DNA of 35,550 bases from Candidatus Sumerlaeota bacterium (GTDB taxonomy: Bacteria; Sumerlaeota; Sumerlaeia; Sumerlaeales; Sumerlaeaceae). Numbering within the stretch: position 1 is the first letter of the stretch; each line of letters begins with the position of its first letter. Under the pieces are notes generated by a model. The model was not told the origin of the DNA and searched no databases. It saw only the letters and a list, made by a program, of their open reading frames with translations. This document shows positions 17,001 through 24,379 of the stretch, one piece after another. Made by a program: the position numbers and the translations under genes. The stretch covers positions 1 through 35,550 of the forward strand of contig JADFCV010000006.1 in assembly GCA_017161655.1 (NCBI GenBank), read 5' to 3'.

Positions 17001-18503
17001 TTGTCGGCACGAATCTATCCCATCGAGCGCGAGTTTTCGTGCTCGGCTGCGGCAGGGTGGCTCTCATCGGCTGATGTGGCGTATCAAGCCATGGTAGCCA
17101 ACGAAACGTTTGCTCGCGGCAGAGAGGGCATTTATGGAGTCTTTGCGGAGCTGGAGCGTCGCGACGCCCACCTTTTTGCCACACTCCAGACGCGAAAAAA
17201 TGCCCTTATCGGACAGCGGTGGGAGCTTGTCTGGGGTGAGGACAGGAGTGCACCTCCCGCCACCCGTAGTGCGATCGTCCGTCGAGTGGAGAGCGTCCTC
17301 CACGACATCCCGAACTTCACCAGCATGCTCTTTCATTTACTGGATGGGCTGGCGAAGGGGTTCTCAGTTCTTGAGATCGTGTGGAAAGTCGACCCCACGA
17401 CAGGCCGTGTGGGGATTCGCAAACTGGTTCCCCGTCAAGCATGGGAGTTTGCCTTCGACACCCAGGGACGGTTGCACCGCCTCGTGGATGACGTGAGCTC
17501 CGGTTGTGGGTCACATCCCCTCAGCAGCAAAACCGTGTCGCAGCTCATTCCGAGGCCAGGAGAGCTGTCGTTGCGTCACCGGCGCACCGAAGTGATGCCT
17601 GAGCGGAAATTCCTCGTGTACGTGTCGCAGCCGGAGCCTGGGGCACCGTATGGGACCCCACTTGCTGCTCGTGTGTATTGGTACTCCTGGTTCAAGCGGC
17701 AGGCACTGGACGATTGGACCATGTATAATGCCAAGTATGGCGCTCCCACGCCACTGGGGCGCTATGCGGCAACTTCGGCGCCGGAGGACATTGAGCGACT
17801 GGCGCAGGCGCTCGCGCAAATGCGCGATCATGCCGGGATCATTGTGCCAGAATCAATCAACGTTGAGCTGCTTGAATCGCGGCGTTCGGGTGCCGGGGCT
17901 AGCCCTTTCCGCGAACTGGCTGACTGGTGCAACGACGAAATCTCCAAAGTGATTCTTGGGCAAACTCTCACGACAAGTGAAGGACGCCGCAGTGGAAGTC
18001 TGGCACTCGGACGCGTCCATGACGCCGTGCGCCACGACTACCTCGCCGCGGACGCGTGCGCGCTGGGTGAAGTTCTCTCGCGCCAGCTCGTGCGGTGGAT
18101 TGTGGATTTCAACTTTGGGCTCGATGCTCCGGCTCCTGGGTTTGCGTTCGACGTGGAAGAACCTTTCGACAGCAAAGCTGAGCTCGAGGTGGATCGTGGT
18201 CTCGTGCAATTGGGCGTCCCGCTGGGACTGGAGTATTTCTACCACAAGTATCGGCGTCCCGTCCCCTCGGCAGGGGCTCGCAAACTCAAATACGATGACG
18301 CGAACTTCTACCAGTATCACCTGCAGTACGGTGTTCTCACGATCAACGAGGTCCGCGAGGCGCTCGGGTTGCCACCGGTTGCGTGGGGCAACCGACCGCC
18401 TGAGAAACAAGCGACGAGTGAAGCTGCCGAGGCCGATGCCACGGTGCAGAAAGACCCCCTTGTGGAGCCGCTTGAAGAGCGGCGCGACACGCTGCCCCGC
18501 TGA
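17001..18503 (+). CDS. Mu gp29-like portal protein (DUF935)
   Basis: A portal protein forms the dodecameric ring through which DNA enters a phage head. The 500 residues align by eye with the DUF935/Mu gp29 family over their length. Blocks seen are an N-terminal AELERRDAHLFATLQTRKNAL, GLAKGFSVLEIVW, RQALDDWTMYNAKYGAP followed by a RY, and the diagnostic EISKVILGQTLTTSEG. The end is charged and variable. I chose the TTG at 17001, 6 bases after AAAGGAGGTGAT and 9 after GGAGGT; the ATG at 16980 lies before that Shine-Dalgarno. No frameshift or internal stop is present. The usual upstream neighbour, a large terminase, is missing. Confidence 0.9.
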   Translation: MSARIYPIEREFSCSAAAGWLSSADVAYQAMVANETFARGREGIYGVFAELERRDAHLFATLQTRKNALIGQRWELVWGEDRSAPPATRSAIVRRVESVLHDIPNFTSMLFHLLDGLAKGFSVLEIVWKVDPTTGRVGIRKLVPRQAWEFAFDTQGRLHRLVDDVSSGCGSHPLSSKTVSQLIPRPGELSLRHRRTEVMPERKFLVYVSQPEPGAPYGTPLAARVYWYSWFKRQALDDWTMYNAKYGAPTPLGRYAATSAPEDIERLAQALAQMRDHAGIIVPESINVELLESRRSGAGASPFRELADWCNDEISKVILGQTLTTSEGRRSGSLALGRVHDAVRHDYLAADACALGEVLSRQLVRWIVDFNFGLDAPAPGFAFDVEEPFDSKAELEVDRGLVQLGVPLGLEYFYHKYRRPVPSAGARKLKYDDANFYQYHLQYGVLTINEVREALGLPPVAWGNRPPEKQATSEAAEADATVQKDPLVEPLEERRDTLPR

Positions 18504-18742
18504 AGGGGGGTAACACAGCGCGCCGTTGCGAATCCACAAGCGCGAACGCGAACACACGTCCGAGCAGTTCATCACCCACTGCTTAGCATCATCAACGGGC
18601 GATTTGGATTTCAAACACGGGGTCCTTAGCCTTGATCTTCATATAGAACAAATGTTCTGGAAGCCACGCCGGGAAAGCCGTGAAATGCCAGACCTGGCGA
18701 GTGCTCCGGGACAAAGCGAAATTGCAGAGAGGAGCATCAATC
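18504..18742 (+). other. Untranslated gap inside the head module
   Basis: 239 bases between the portal and protease genes, where Mu-like phages carry a minor head protein (gp30). No coding sequence is convincing. The region holds a 14-base palindrome (listed separately) and AGAGGAG just before the protease start. The gap may be a deletion scar or a regulatory region with an internal promoter. Confidence 0.5.
18645..18658. promoter_or_regulatory. LexA-box-like palindrome
   Basis: AGAACAAATGTTCT is a perfect inverted repeat (AGAACA/TGTTCT, 2-base centre). It fits GAAC-N4-GTTC, the core of the Gram-positive-type LexA operator, with the outer bases differing from the Bacillus consensus. It lies about 85 bases before the protease start. 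One such match by chance is expected about every 65 kb, so the functional reading is tentative. Confidence 0.3.
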
Positions 18743-19705
18743 ATGACAACGCAGCATGAGGCACACGACCAGAGCGCCAAGGAGAGAAATTGTGCGCCAG
18801 TCGTGCCCAAAGACAGTGATGCCATAGAAATGGAAGTCTTTAGAACGGGTGACTACGGGGCCAAAGGGGTTTGGGCTGAATCCGACCTCGATCAACTTGC
18901 GAAAGACTATTCGCCGTCACTCCTGGAAGCGCCACTGACGTTCGACCACGCCCAAAGTGGTCCTGCCTTCGGCTGGGTGAAGTCCCTCCAGCGTGTGGGT
19001 GACCGACTCGTTGCCCATATCGCTCACGTTCCCGAAGCCGTCCGGGAAGTGCTCCGATCGGGAGCGTACAAAAAGCGAAGTGTGGAGATTCTCCGCCGCT
19101 TTTCTGTGACGGGGCGTCCTTATTTGCGAGCAATCTCGCTTCTTGGCGCCGCCAGTCCTGCCGTGCCTGGATTGCGCGAGATATGTTTTTCAAAGGATGC
19201 CGAGGTCATCGCGTTCGAAGATGACGAAGAAGTCATCGGGTTGAGACTCACGGTGGCTCAGCTCCGTCACGAGTTAGAGAAGTTTCGTGCGGAGCGGTGT
19301 CGAAGCAGGGCGCGGGATGTTGTCGCACAGGCGCGGCAGCGTGGCGTGGCGCTAACCGAACGTGAAGCTGAGCTTATCGAGTCGTTCTGCCTGGCCTTCG
19401 ATGAGGCGCGCGACGTGGTACGGTTCGGCGCCGACGAGGTTTCTCCACTGGCATGGCTGAGCGAATTCATCCGCGCGCGAGGTCCTGAAGTTCCGAAAGG
19501 CGAAATCTCGTTCTCGACGATAGCTTCGGCGGACGGATCCCTGCCGCATTCCTGCGTGCCTGAGCCGGGGGCTGATCCCACCAGCGTGACCCTTCATGAG
19601 CGTGCTCTTGCACTTCAAGAAAACGACGGCCGCCTGACGTATGCTGCGGCACTCAGTGCTGCAGCCCGCTCACTTTTCGGCCGCCGACAATCACGTTCTC
19701 ACTAA
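18743..19705 (+). CDS. Mu I-like prohead protease
   Basis: Prohead proteases cleave scaffold and capsid proteins during head maturation. This 320-residue protein has the I-protein layout. An N-terminal protease domain (about residues 30-170) has GVWAESDLDQLAKDY, then TFDHAQSGPAFGWVKSL with a likely catalytic His. KKRSVEILRRF with a likely catalytic Ser follows, then RAISLLGAASPAVPGL. The C-terminal half has a helical charged segment (LRHELEKFRAER), which in Mu-type I proteins acts as the scaffold. The ATG at 18743 is preceded by GAGAGGAG. The gene is intact. The catalytic assignment is by analogy with phage protease folds and not proven. Confidence 0.85.
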   Translation: MTTQHEAHDQSAKERNCAPVVPKDSDAIEMEVFRTGDYGAKGVWAESDLDQLAKDYSPSLLEAPLTFDHAQSGPAFGWVKSLQRVGDRLVAHIAHVPEAVREVLRSGAYKKRSVEILRRFSVTGRPYLRAISLLGAASPAVPGLREICFSKDAEVIAFEDDEEVIGLRLTVAQLRHELEKFRAERCRSRARDVVAQARQRGVALTEREAELIESFCLAFDEARDVVRFGADEVSPLAWLSEFIRARGPEVPKGEISFSTIASADGSLPHSCVPEPGADPTSVTLHERALALQENDGRLTYAAALSAAARSLFGRRQSRSH

Positions 19706-19729
19706 TGTCTCGACAGAAAGGAGAAACAC

Positions 19730-20119
19730 ATGCCGAACCACCTTCTCGATAAAGCCTACCGCGTTGCAACGTCAAACGGCGTGAGTGCCAACCGTGTCGT
19801 GGTTGCTGGCCCACTGACCGGCGAATGCAGCCTCCCCGCGGGCGAGAATGCCGGCGCGCTTTTGGGAGTCACCGTGCATCCGCAGAGCACGGCTGGCCGG
19901 ATGGTCACCGTGCGCAAGGCCGGGATCGCTGAAGTGGCCGCCGCCGGGGTCATTCCTCTTGGTTCCCCTGTCATGGCCGCGGATTCCTCGGGCAAGGTGA
20001 AAGCCGCCACCGGGGCAGCGGGCACCAAAGTCAACGTGCTCGGTTTTGCGGAAACGCCTGCCATTCAGGATGGGGACATCATCGAGGTGTTCATCTCCAT
20101 CCATCAGCGGACGCTCTAG
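19730..20119 (+). CDS. DUF2190-like capsid decoration protein
   Basis: A 129-residue protein built almost wholly of short beta-strands, with Gly/Ala/Val repeats such as ALLGVTVHPQSTAGRMVTVRKAGIAEVAAAG and VNVLGFAETPAIQDGDIIEVFI. This pattern is that of the DUF2190 family, encoded between protease and major capsid protein in many tailed phages and thought to trim or cement the capsid. Excellent ribosome-binding site GAAAGGAG 6 bases before the ATG. Its position in the cassette supports the call. Confidence 0.82.
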   Translation: MPNHLLDKAYRVATSNGVSANRVVVAGPLTGECSLPAGENAGALLGVTVHPQSTAGRMVTVRKAGIAEVAAAGVIPLGSPVMAADSSGKVKAATGAAGTKVNVLGFAETPAIQDGDIIEVFISIHQRTL

Positions 20120-20168
20120 CCTACTCTTTACCAGCCACACAACCTCAGTCGAAGAAAGGAACCTCTTT

Positions 20169-21116
20169 ATGCCAGATGTGAGCCAGGTGCACATCGATAC
20201 CGCGCTGACAAACGTCAGCGTGGCCTACCGCAACACTGACCTCATCGCTGACGAAGTGGCCCCACCGATTGCGGTCCGTAAGCAGAGCGATAAGTACTTT
20301 GTCTACGATCCCGACCGCGAATTCTTGCGGGCCACACCCGACGCCCGTTCGCCCGGCGCTGAGGCCAACGAGGTCAATTTTCAACTCAGCAGCGACAGCT
20401 ATTTCTGCGAGGACCACGCTCTGGAAGCAGCCATTCCCGACGAGGAGCGTGAGAATGCTGATCCCCCTCTGCAACCCGACATTGATCGCACAGAAATGCT
20501 GGCCGACAAGATCGCGCTAAACCGGGAGATCGCCCTCGAAAACCTCTTGCGCACGAATGCCAACATTCAGGGGACGAGTCTCGACCCTCTTGACTGGTGG
20601 ACCAACCCCGACAGTGACCCGTTAGCGCAGATCCGCGATGCGCGACACGTGGTGCTCGGTAGCGCTCTGCGTCGGCCCAATGTGGCCATTTTGCCTTACG
20701 CTGTCTTCGACGCGTTGCGCAATCATCCCAAAGTCGTGGAGCGAATCAAGTACACCACCGCAGGTGTGGTCGGCGAGGAGCTTCTTGCTCAACTGCTCGA
20801 TCTTGAGCGCGTCCTGGTCCCTCGCTCTTTCAAAAACGTGGCCCGTCGGGGTCAGGCCCCCACCTGTGTGCCGGTCTGGGGCAACACCGCATGGCTGCTT
20901 TACGTACCTCAGCGGCCAGCATTGAAGCAAATCATCGGCGTGGCCACATTTGTATGGAGCGGCCCCCTCGGTTCAGAAAACGGATGGCTCGTCGAGCGCT
21001 GGCGTGAGCCACGCCGTAAGGCCGACATGATCCGTGTTCAGCGCTACTATGACCACAAGCTCATCGCGCCGTCGGCGATTTACCGCATCGACAACGTCAT
21101 CGAGTCGGCGTCGTGA
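20169..21116 (+). CDS. Major capsid protein
   Basis: A 315-residue protein that I take as the HK97-fold major capsid subunit. It begins DTALTNVSVAYRNTDLIADEVAPPI, continues with DKYFVYDPDREFLR and APGAEANEV-like segments, then a helical spine region (DKIALNREIALENLLR). It ends with an E-loop/P-domain-like region rich in Arg and Tyr (WREPRRKADMIRVQRYYD). I have seen this N-terminal pattern in prophage major capsid proteins that follow DUF2190 genes. The ATG at 20169 follows AGAAAGGAAC. The frame is intact and complete. A strong hairpin just after the stop may stabilise or end the transcript of this presumably abundant protein. Confidence 0.85.
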   Translation: MPDVSQVHIDTALTNVSVAYRNTDLIADEVAPPIAVRKQSDKYFVYDPDREFLRATPDARSPGAEANEVNFQLSSDSYFCEDHALEAAIPDEERENADPPLQPDIDRTEMLADKIALNREIALENLLRTNANIQGTSLDPLDWWTNPDSDPLAQIRDARHVVLGSALRRPNVAILPYAVFDALRNHPKVVERIKYTTAGVVGEELLAQLLDLERVLVPRSFKNVARRGQAPTCVPVWGNTAWLLYVPQRPALKQIIGVATFVWSGPLGSENGWLVERWREPRRKADMIRVQRYYDHKLIAPSAIYRIDNVIESAS

Positions 21117-21130
21117 TGAGTTCTCTCTCG

Positions 21131-21160
21131 GGCGGGTGGAGCAGCAACACTCCACCCGCC
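21131..21160 (+). terminator. Strong hairpin after the capsid gene
   Basis: GGCGGGTGGAG (21131-21141) pairs perfectly with CTCCACCCGCC (21150-21160) around an 8-base loop, 15 bases after the capsid stop. There is no T-run on either strand, so it may be a transcript-stabilising or partial (Rho-assisted) attenuating structure rather than a classical terminator. Confidence 0.6.
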
Positions 21161-21203
21161 ACTCACCAATTCCAATGACCGCGAAAATGAAGGAGGAATG
21201 CCA

Positions 21204-21596
21204 ATGAAACTGATAGGAACGAAAACCCATTCACCTGGTGGCGCGAATGCACGCCGTGTGAAGGCTGGAGGAATCGGAATTGTTTCTGCTGTGGCTGAGC
21301 TGGCAGCGCAGATTGAAGAAATGCGCGCCGCGCCACAAGCGGTGCCCGCCGACGTGGCTGAACTCGTGCGCGCCGTGTACGTGTTCCTTCAAGCCCTTTT
21401 GCCCGACGCTTCTCGTGAAGCCCGTCAGGCTGTGGCGGAACTTGTCGTGCTGGAACTGCTCAGATCGCGTGTGGAGTCAGCGAACAAAGATGCATGCGAC
21501 ACCCCGGAGACATGCGGCTCGGACCAGGACCGTGACGGCCGTGAGAGTCGCGGAGCCCGAATTCTTGAGGTGCCAGCTGCCGCTGAACGTCTATGA
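21204..21596 (+). CDS. Small protein downstream of the capsid gene, unknown
   Basis: A 130-residue protein with a Gly-rich basic N-terminus, an Ala-rich helical core (AVAELAAQIEEMRAAPQAVPADVAELVRAVYVF, which exceeds one helix) and a charged Cys-containing tail. No signal or membrane segment. GGAGG lies 7 bases before the ATG at 21204; an ATG 6 bases earlier is too close to it. In Mu-like phages this place holds small head or head-tail joining proteins, but I see no specific match. Confidence 0.6.
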   Translation: MKLIGTKTHSPGGANARRVKAGGIGIVSAVAELAAQIEEMRAAPQAVPADVAELVRAVYVFLQALLPDASREARQAVAELVVLELLRSRVESANKDACDTPETCGSDQDRDGRESRGARILEVPAAAERL

Positions 21597-21696
21597 TCGT
21601 CCTGTGTGCATCACGTTAGATGCCCGACCAAGAAAGCTGCGCTTGCGAGAGGCGGAGCGTATCTTGGCACAGCTTGCAACCACTACGGTGGATTGA
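21541..21696 (+). CDS. Possible 51-residue overlapping ORF
   Basis: A GTG-initiated frame overlaps the end of the preceding gene out of frame and runs 100 bases beyond it. The product (VRVAEPEFLRCQLPLNVYD then DRPVCITLDARPRKLRLREAERILAQLA) has alternating strand-like hydrophobics and a final amphipathic helix, which looks like protein. The start is uncertain (an ATG at 21490 is also in frame) and no good ribosome-binding site is seen. Confidence 0.4.
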   Translation: MRVAEPEFLRCQLPLNVYDRPVCITLDARPRKLRLREAERILAQLATTTVD

Positions 21697-21760
21697 ATTT
21701 TCCTCCTCCTGAAAAACAGAACCAAACAAGAACTGTTTGCTTTTAGGAAGGGGACGACAA

Positions 21761-22561
21761 ATGAATCAGCGCAGAAGTGCCACTGCTGACACACGAGAAA
21801 AACCGGCCGAGCATGTTCTTCCGCGGGCCGGGCGCATGGTCTTGCAACTTGTGGCCGTGCTTGCGCTTGTGGCGTGCGGCGGAACAAAGCAAGAAAAGGT
21901 GTGGACACGCCTGCCAGGCGAATCTCCGGCTTCCGAGGTTCAAGATATGACTCCGACCGCAATGGCGCCAAGCGGCAGCGATGCTGTCTCGCCGGCCTCG
22001 CCCTCCTCTCTTGCGATGCCTAGCGGTGCTGGGATGCCTCCACTTGCAGATCGATCAAAAGTCATCTCCACCACAGGCACACTCGTGGCAGCGGGCATAG
22101 GGTTTATGATTCCGGAAGGCTGGATTCCCGAGACCCCAAAAACGCCCATGCGGCTCGCAGAATACCGCATCCCGGGCCCCGGGGGCGAAGCCGAGCTGAG
22201 TGTCTTCGCCTTCGGGCCGGGACAGGGGGGCTCGCCCAAAGCGAATATCGAACGGTGGGTTTCTCAGTTTCAGGCGGACAGCTCCACGACAGCAAGCCAA
22301 CCTGCCGAAGTCGCCGAACTTGAGACGGGGGGACTTCGCCTTTACCTGGTTAAAACATGGGGCACCTACACACCGACGGCGATGGGGATGGGAGGCGGCA
22401 GCACAGAACCTCGGCCTAACTATGCACTCTTCGGCACAGTGGTCGAAGGGGGACCTGAAGGGTTACTGTTTATCAAAGTGACGGGGCCGAAACCGACACT
22501 CGACGCGCAGAGCAAGCAGCTCGAATCATTCGTGCGAAGCGTCAAGTTAATAAAATCATAG
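21761..22561 (+). CDS. Outer-envelope lipoprotein, unknown function
   Basis: 266 residues. A long N-region leads to a hydrophobic stretch and lipobox LVAC (Cys near residue 37). A Pro/Ser/Ala linker follows, then a globular domain of about 160 residues starting FMIPEGWIPETPKTPMRL and including FAFGPGQGGS and IERWVSQF. I have met similar domains (GWxxE/P...MRLA.Y...G..GEAEL) in uncharacterised lipoproteins of Planctomycetes-like bacteria, with no known role. The ATG at 21761 follows AAGGGGACGACAA; a TTG 24 bases earlier is unlikely. It looks like a cellular gene rather than a phage one, although it lies on the same strand just after the head module. Confidence 0.8.
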   Translation: MNQRRSATADTREKPAEHVLPRAGRMVLQLVAVLALVACGGTKQEKVWTRLPGESPASEVQDMTPTAMAPSGSDAVSPASPSSLAMPSGAGMPPLADRSKVISTTGTLVAAGIGFMIPEGWIPETPKTPMRLAEYRIPGPGGEAELSVFAFGPGQGGSPKANIERWVSQFQADSSTTASQPAEVAELETGGLRLYLVKTWGTYTPTAMGMGGGSTEPRPNYALFGTVVEGGPEGLLFIKVTGPKPTLDAQSKQLESFVRSVKLIKS

Positions 22562-22831
22562 TCAGATCGTGGCGGGCACGGCGGGCGCCAGAGCATCGTA
22601 TCCTTGTGAAAAGACAGAAAGCGTTTTGGAAAACACATTGCTGCGAATCCCCAGAAGCGACAGCGGCATTTGCTGCCGGAAAGGAAATCGCCCACGGGAC
22701 CACCGTCACCGCTGCAGGGAGTGATCCTGAAGAGCTTGCCAGCCGCCCGTCTTCGAACAACACTGCTCAGCAGTGGCTGGCTGAAACTCAGATGCACCAA
22801 CTCCGCTAATTTGGGAAAGGATGAGTCGAGC

Positions 22832-23137
22832 ATGGCGCGAGATCGGCGCGAGCAGTGGCAGGGCGAGGTGACGAACGAGCTGCGCCACATAGCTCAGCGG
22901 TTGAGCGCGTTCGACCAGCGACTCGAACGCCTCGATCACCAGCTCACGGAGCTCATTGCGCAACATCTCAATTATCATGCGGAGAACGAACACCGCTGGG
23001 GGTTGTTTCGCTGGGCGCAGCGATATCCGTTTCGCTTCGCGGTGCTGCTAGCAGGGCTTATTCTCTGGATTCACGGACCTGACACCTCATTTCTCTCCGG
23101 CCTCGTGCGGGACGCACTCCTTCACCTGAGCCGCTAG
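22832..23137 (+). CDS. Coiled-coil protein with C-terminal membrane segment (XhlA-like layout)
   Basis: A 101-residue protein. Residues 8-50 form a heptad-like amphipathic helix (VTNELRHIAQRLSAFDQRL then ERLDHQLTELIAQHL). A polar stretch follows, then one transmembrane segment (FRFAVLLAGLILWI, about residues 70-84). Phage XhlA/holin-associated proteins have the same plan: a coiled coil, then a single C-terminal helix, often beginning with a WQxxVxxEL-like run. AAAGGATGAG precedes the ATG. It is the last plus-strand gene before the convergent permease operon. Identity as a phage lysis gene is only a suggestion; a small cellular membrane protein is equally possible. Confidence 0.6.
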   Translation: MARDRREQWQGEVTNELRHIAQRLSAFDQRLERLDHQLTELIAQHLNYHAENEHRWGLFRWAQRYPFRFAVLLAGLILWIHGPDTSFLSGLVRDALLHLSR

Positions 23138-23157
23138 ACAAACTGCATGTGTTCAAT

Positions 23158-23177
23158 CCGCCTGGGTGTTGAGGCGG
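23158..23177. terminator. Short hairpin between convergent genes
   Basis: CCGCCT (23158-23163) and AGGCGG (23172-23177) form a 6-bp stem with an 8-base loop, between the ends of the XhlA-like gene and oppC. No T-run follows on either strand, so termination is only suggested by position. Confidence 0.3.
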
Positions 23178-23191
23178 AGATGTTCTCTCGC

Positions 23192-24379
23192 TCAGACTCG
23201 GTGTTTGGGGTCTAGCGCGTCGCGGAGTCCATCGCCCAGGAAATTGAACGCACATACGGTGACGATGATAAACGAGGCCGGCGCGAAAAGCAACCAGGGA
23301 TAGTTCCTGATCGTGGTGAGGCTTTGGGCTTGTTCCAGCATGATGCCCCAGCTCACTTGCGGTTCCTGGATTCCCACGCCGAGATAACTCAATGCGACCT
23401 CGCCAAGAATATAGCCAGGAATAGCAATGGTCGCGGCAACAATAACGTAGCTAAACGTATTGGGGAGAATGTGCAGGGTAATGATTCGCAGAGTGGAAGC
23501 CCCCATGGCGCGTGCCGCAGTGACAAAATCCTGTTCTTTGATGGAAAGCACCATGCCCCGCACCACACGCGCCTGTGCTGCCCAGCCAATAAACGACAGA
23601 ATGATGACGATGATGAGATACATCTGTGTGGAAGTGAGTTGCGCTCCACCAAGCCCGAGAACTCCCTTGGTCTGAAAATACGCCCGCAGCGCAATGATGA
23701 GGTAGAGCGTGGGGATCGAGAGCAAGAACTCCACGCCACGCATAATGAGGCGGTCCCACCATCCGCCAAAATACCCCGCCAATGCTCCGATAAACATTCC
23801 GATCGCTAACGAGATTGAAATCCCAACCAGACCAATTGAGAGCGAGATTTTTCCTCCTTCGATGCAACGGCTGAACACATCTTTGCCTACGCTATCCGTT
23901 CCAAACAGATGAATGCGCCCGGGCGGATCTACTCCGAACAAACGTTTCTTCATGGGGATGATCCACCACAGTTTGTATGGTGTGCCGTCCACGAAGAAGC
24001 GGATGGGATATTTCTTGGAGAGATCGTATTTCCAGGTTTGGCGCACGGGATCCACGAGAACCATACCGTAAACGAAAGGGCGCAGATGAAACTTTCCGTT
24101 TTCGTCCACGAATCGCGGCAGCATCGGCGGGTGATTGGTCATGGCATAATTCCGCTCCGCTGGATCGTAGGGCGAAATGAAGCTTCCGAAGATTGTGATG
24201 AGATAAAGACAGGCCAGGACCCCCGCGGCGATCATCGCAGGCCGGTTGCGGCGCAGGCGACGCCACGCAAGGCGTCCAGGCGAATAGCTTGGCGCGCCCG
24301 AATCGTCCGCATCCACGATCGCCGATCCTGGTGGCGGGAACTCGTGAGCTGGAGGGGTTGTGTCCGGTCTGTCAGTCAT
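23192..24379 (-). CDS. Oligopeptide ABC transporter permease (OppC/DppC type)
   Basis: A 395-residue inner-membrane permease. TM1 (about residues 50-70) ends in SPYDPAERNYAM, followed by an unusually long external stretch of about 110 residues. HLFGTDSVGKDVFSRCIEGG and five more TM segments follow. The EAA loop region reads VTAARAMGASTLRIITLHILPN. The insert between TM1 and the GTDxxGxD motif (ENGKFHLRPFVYG, RQTWKYDLSKKYP) is longer than in E. coli OppC and may be a lineage variant. Its start overlaps oppB by 8 bases, implying coupling. Together with OppB and the binding lipoprotein it imports peptides or similar solutes; the ATPase genes are not in this window. Confidence 0.95.
   Translation of the reverse strand: MTDRPDTTPPAHEFPPPGSAIVDADDSGAPSYSPGRLAWRRLRRNRPAMIAAGVLACLYLITIFGSFISPYDPAERNYAMTNHPPMLPRFVDENGKFHLRPFVYGMVLVDPVRQTWKYDLSKKYPIRFFVDGTPYKLWWIIPMKKRLFGVDPPGRIHLFGTDSVGKDVFSRCIEGGKISLSIGLVGISISLAIGMFIGALAGYFGGWWDRLIMRGVEFLLSIPTLYLIIALRAYFQTKGVLGLGGAQLTSTQMYLIIVIILSFIGWAAQARVVRGMVLSIKEQDFVTAARAMGASTLRIITLHILPNTFSYVIVAATIAIPGYILGEVALSYLGVGIQEPQVSWGIMLEQAQSLTTIRNYPWLLFAPASFIIVTVCAFNFLGDGLRDALDPKHRV

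Noticed and set aside
18526-18759. 77-residue ORF in the head-module gap
   Set aside because: Starts with TTG without a ribosome-binding site, overlaps the protease start out of frame and has no recognisable pattern.
22606-22809. 67-residue ORF between the lipoprotein and the XhlA-like gene
   Set aside because: No ribosome-binding site and low-complexity composition; not supported as a gene.
16546-23191. Prophage ends (att repeats, integrase or Mu-type transposase)
   Set aside because: No repeat pair was spotted by eye and no integrase or transposase motif is present, so the region is not called an integrated prophage with boundaries.
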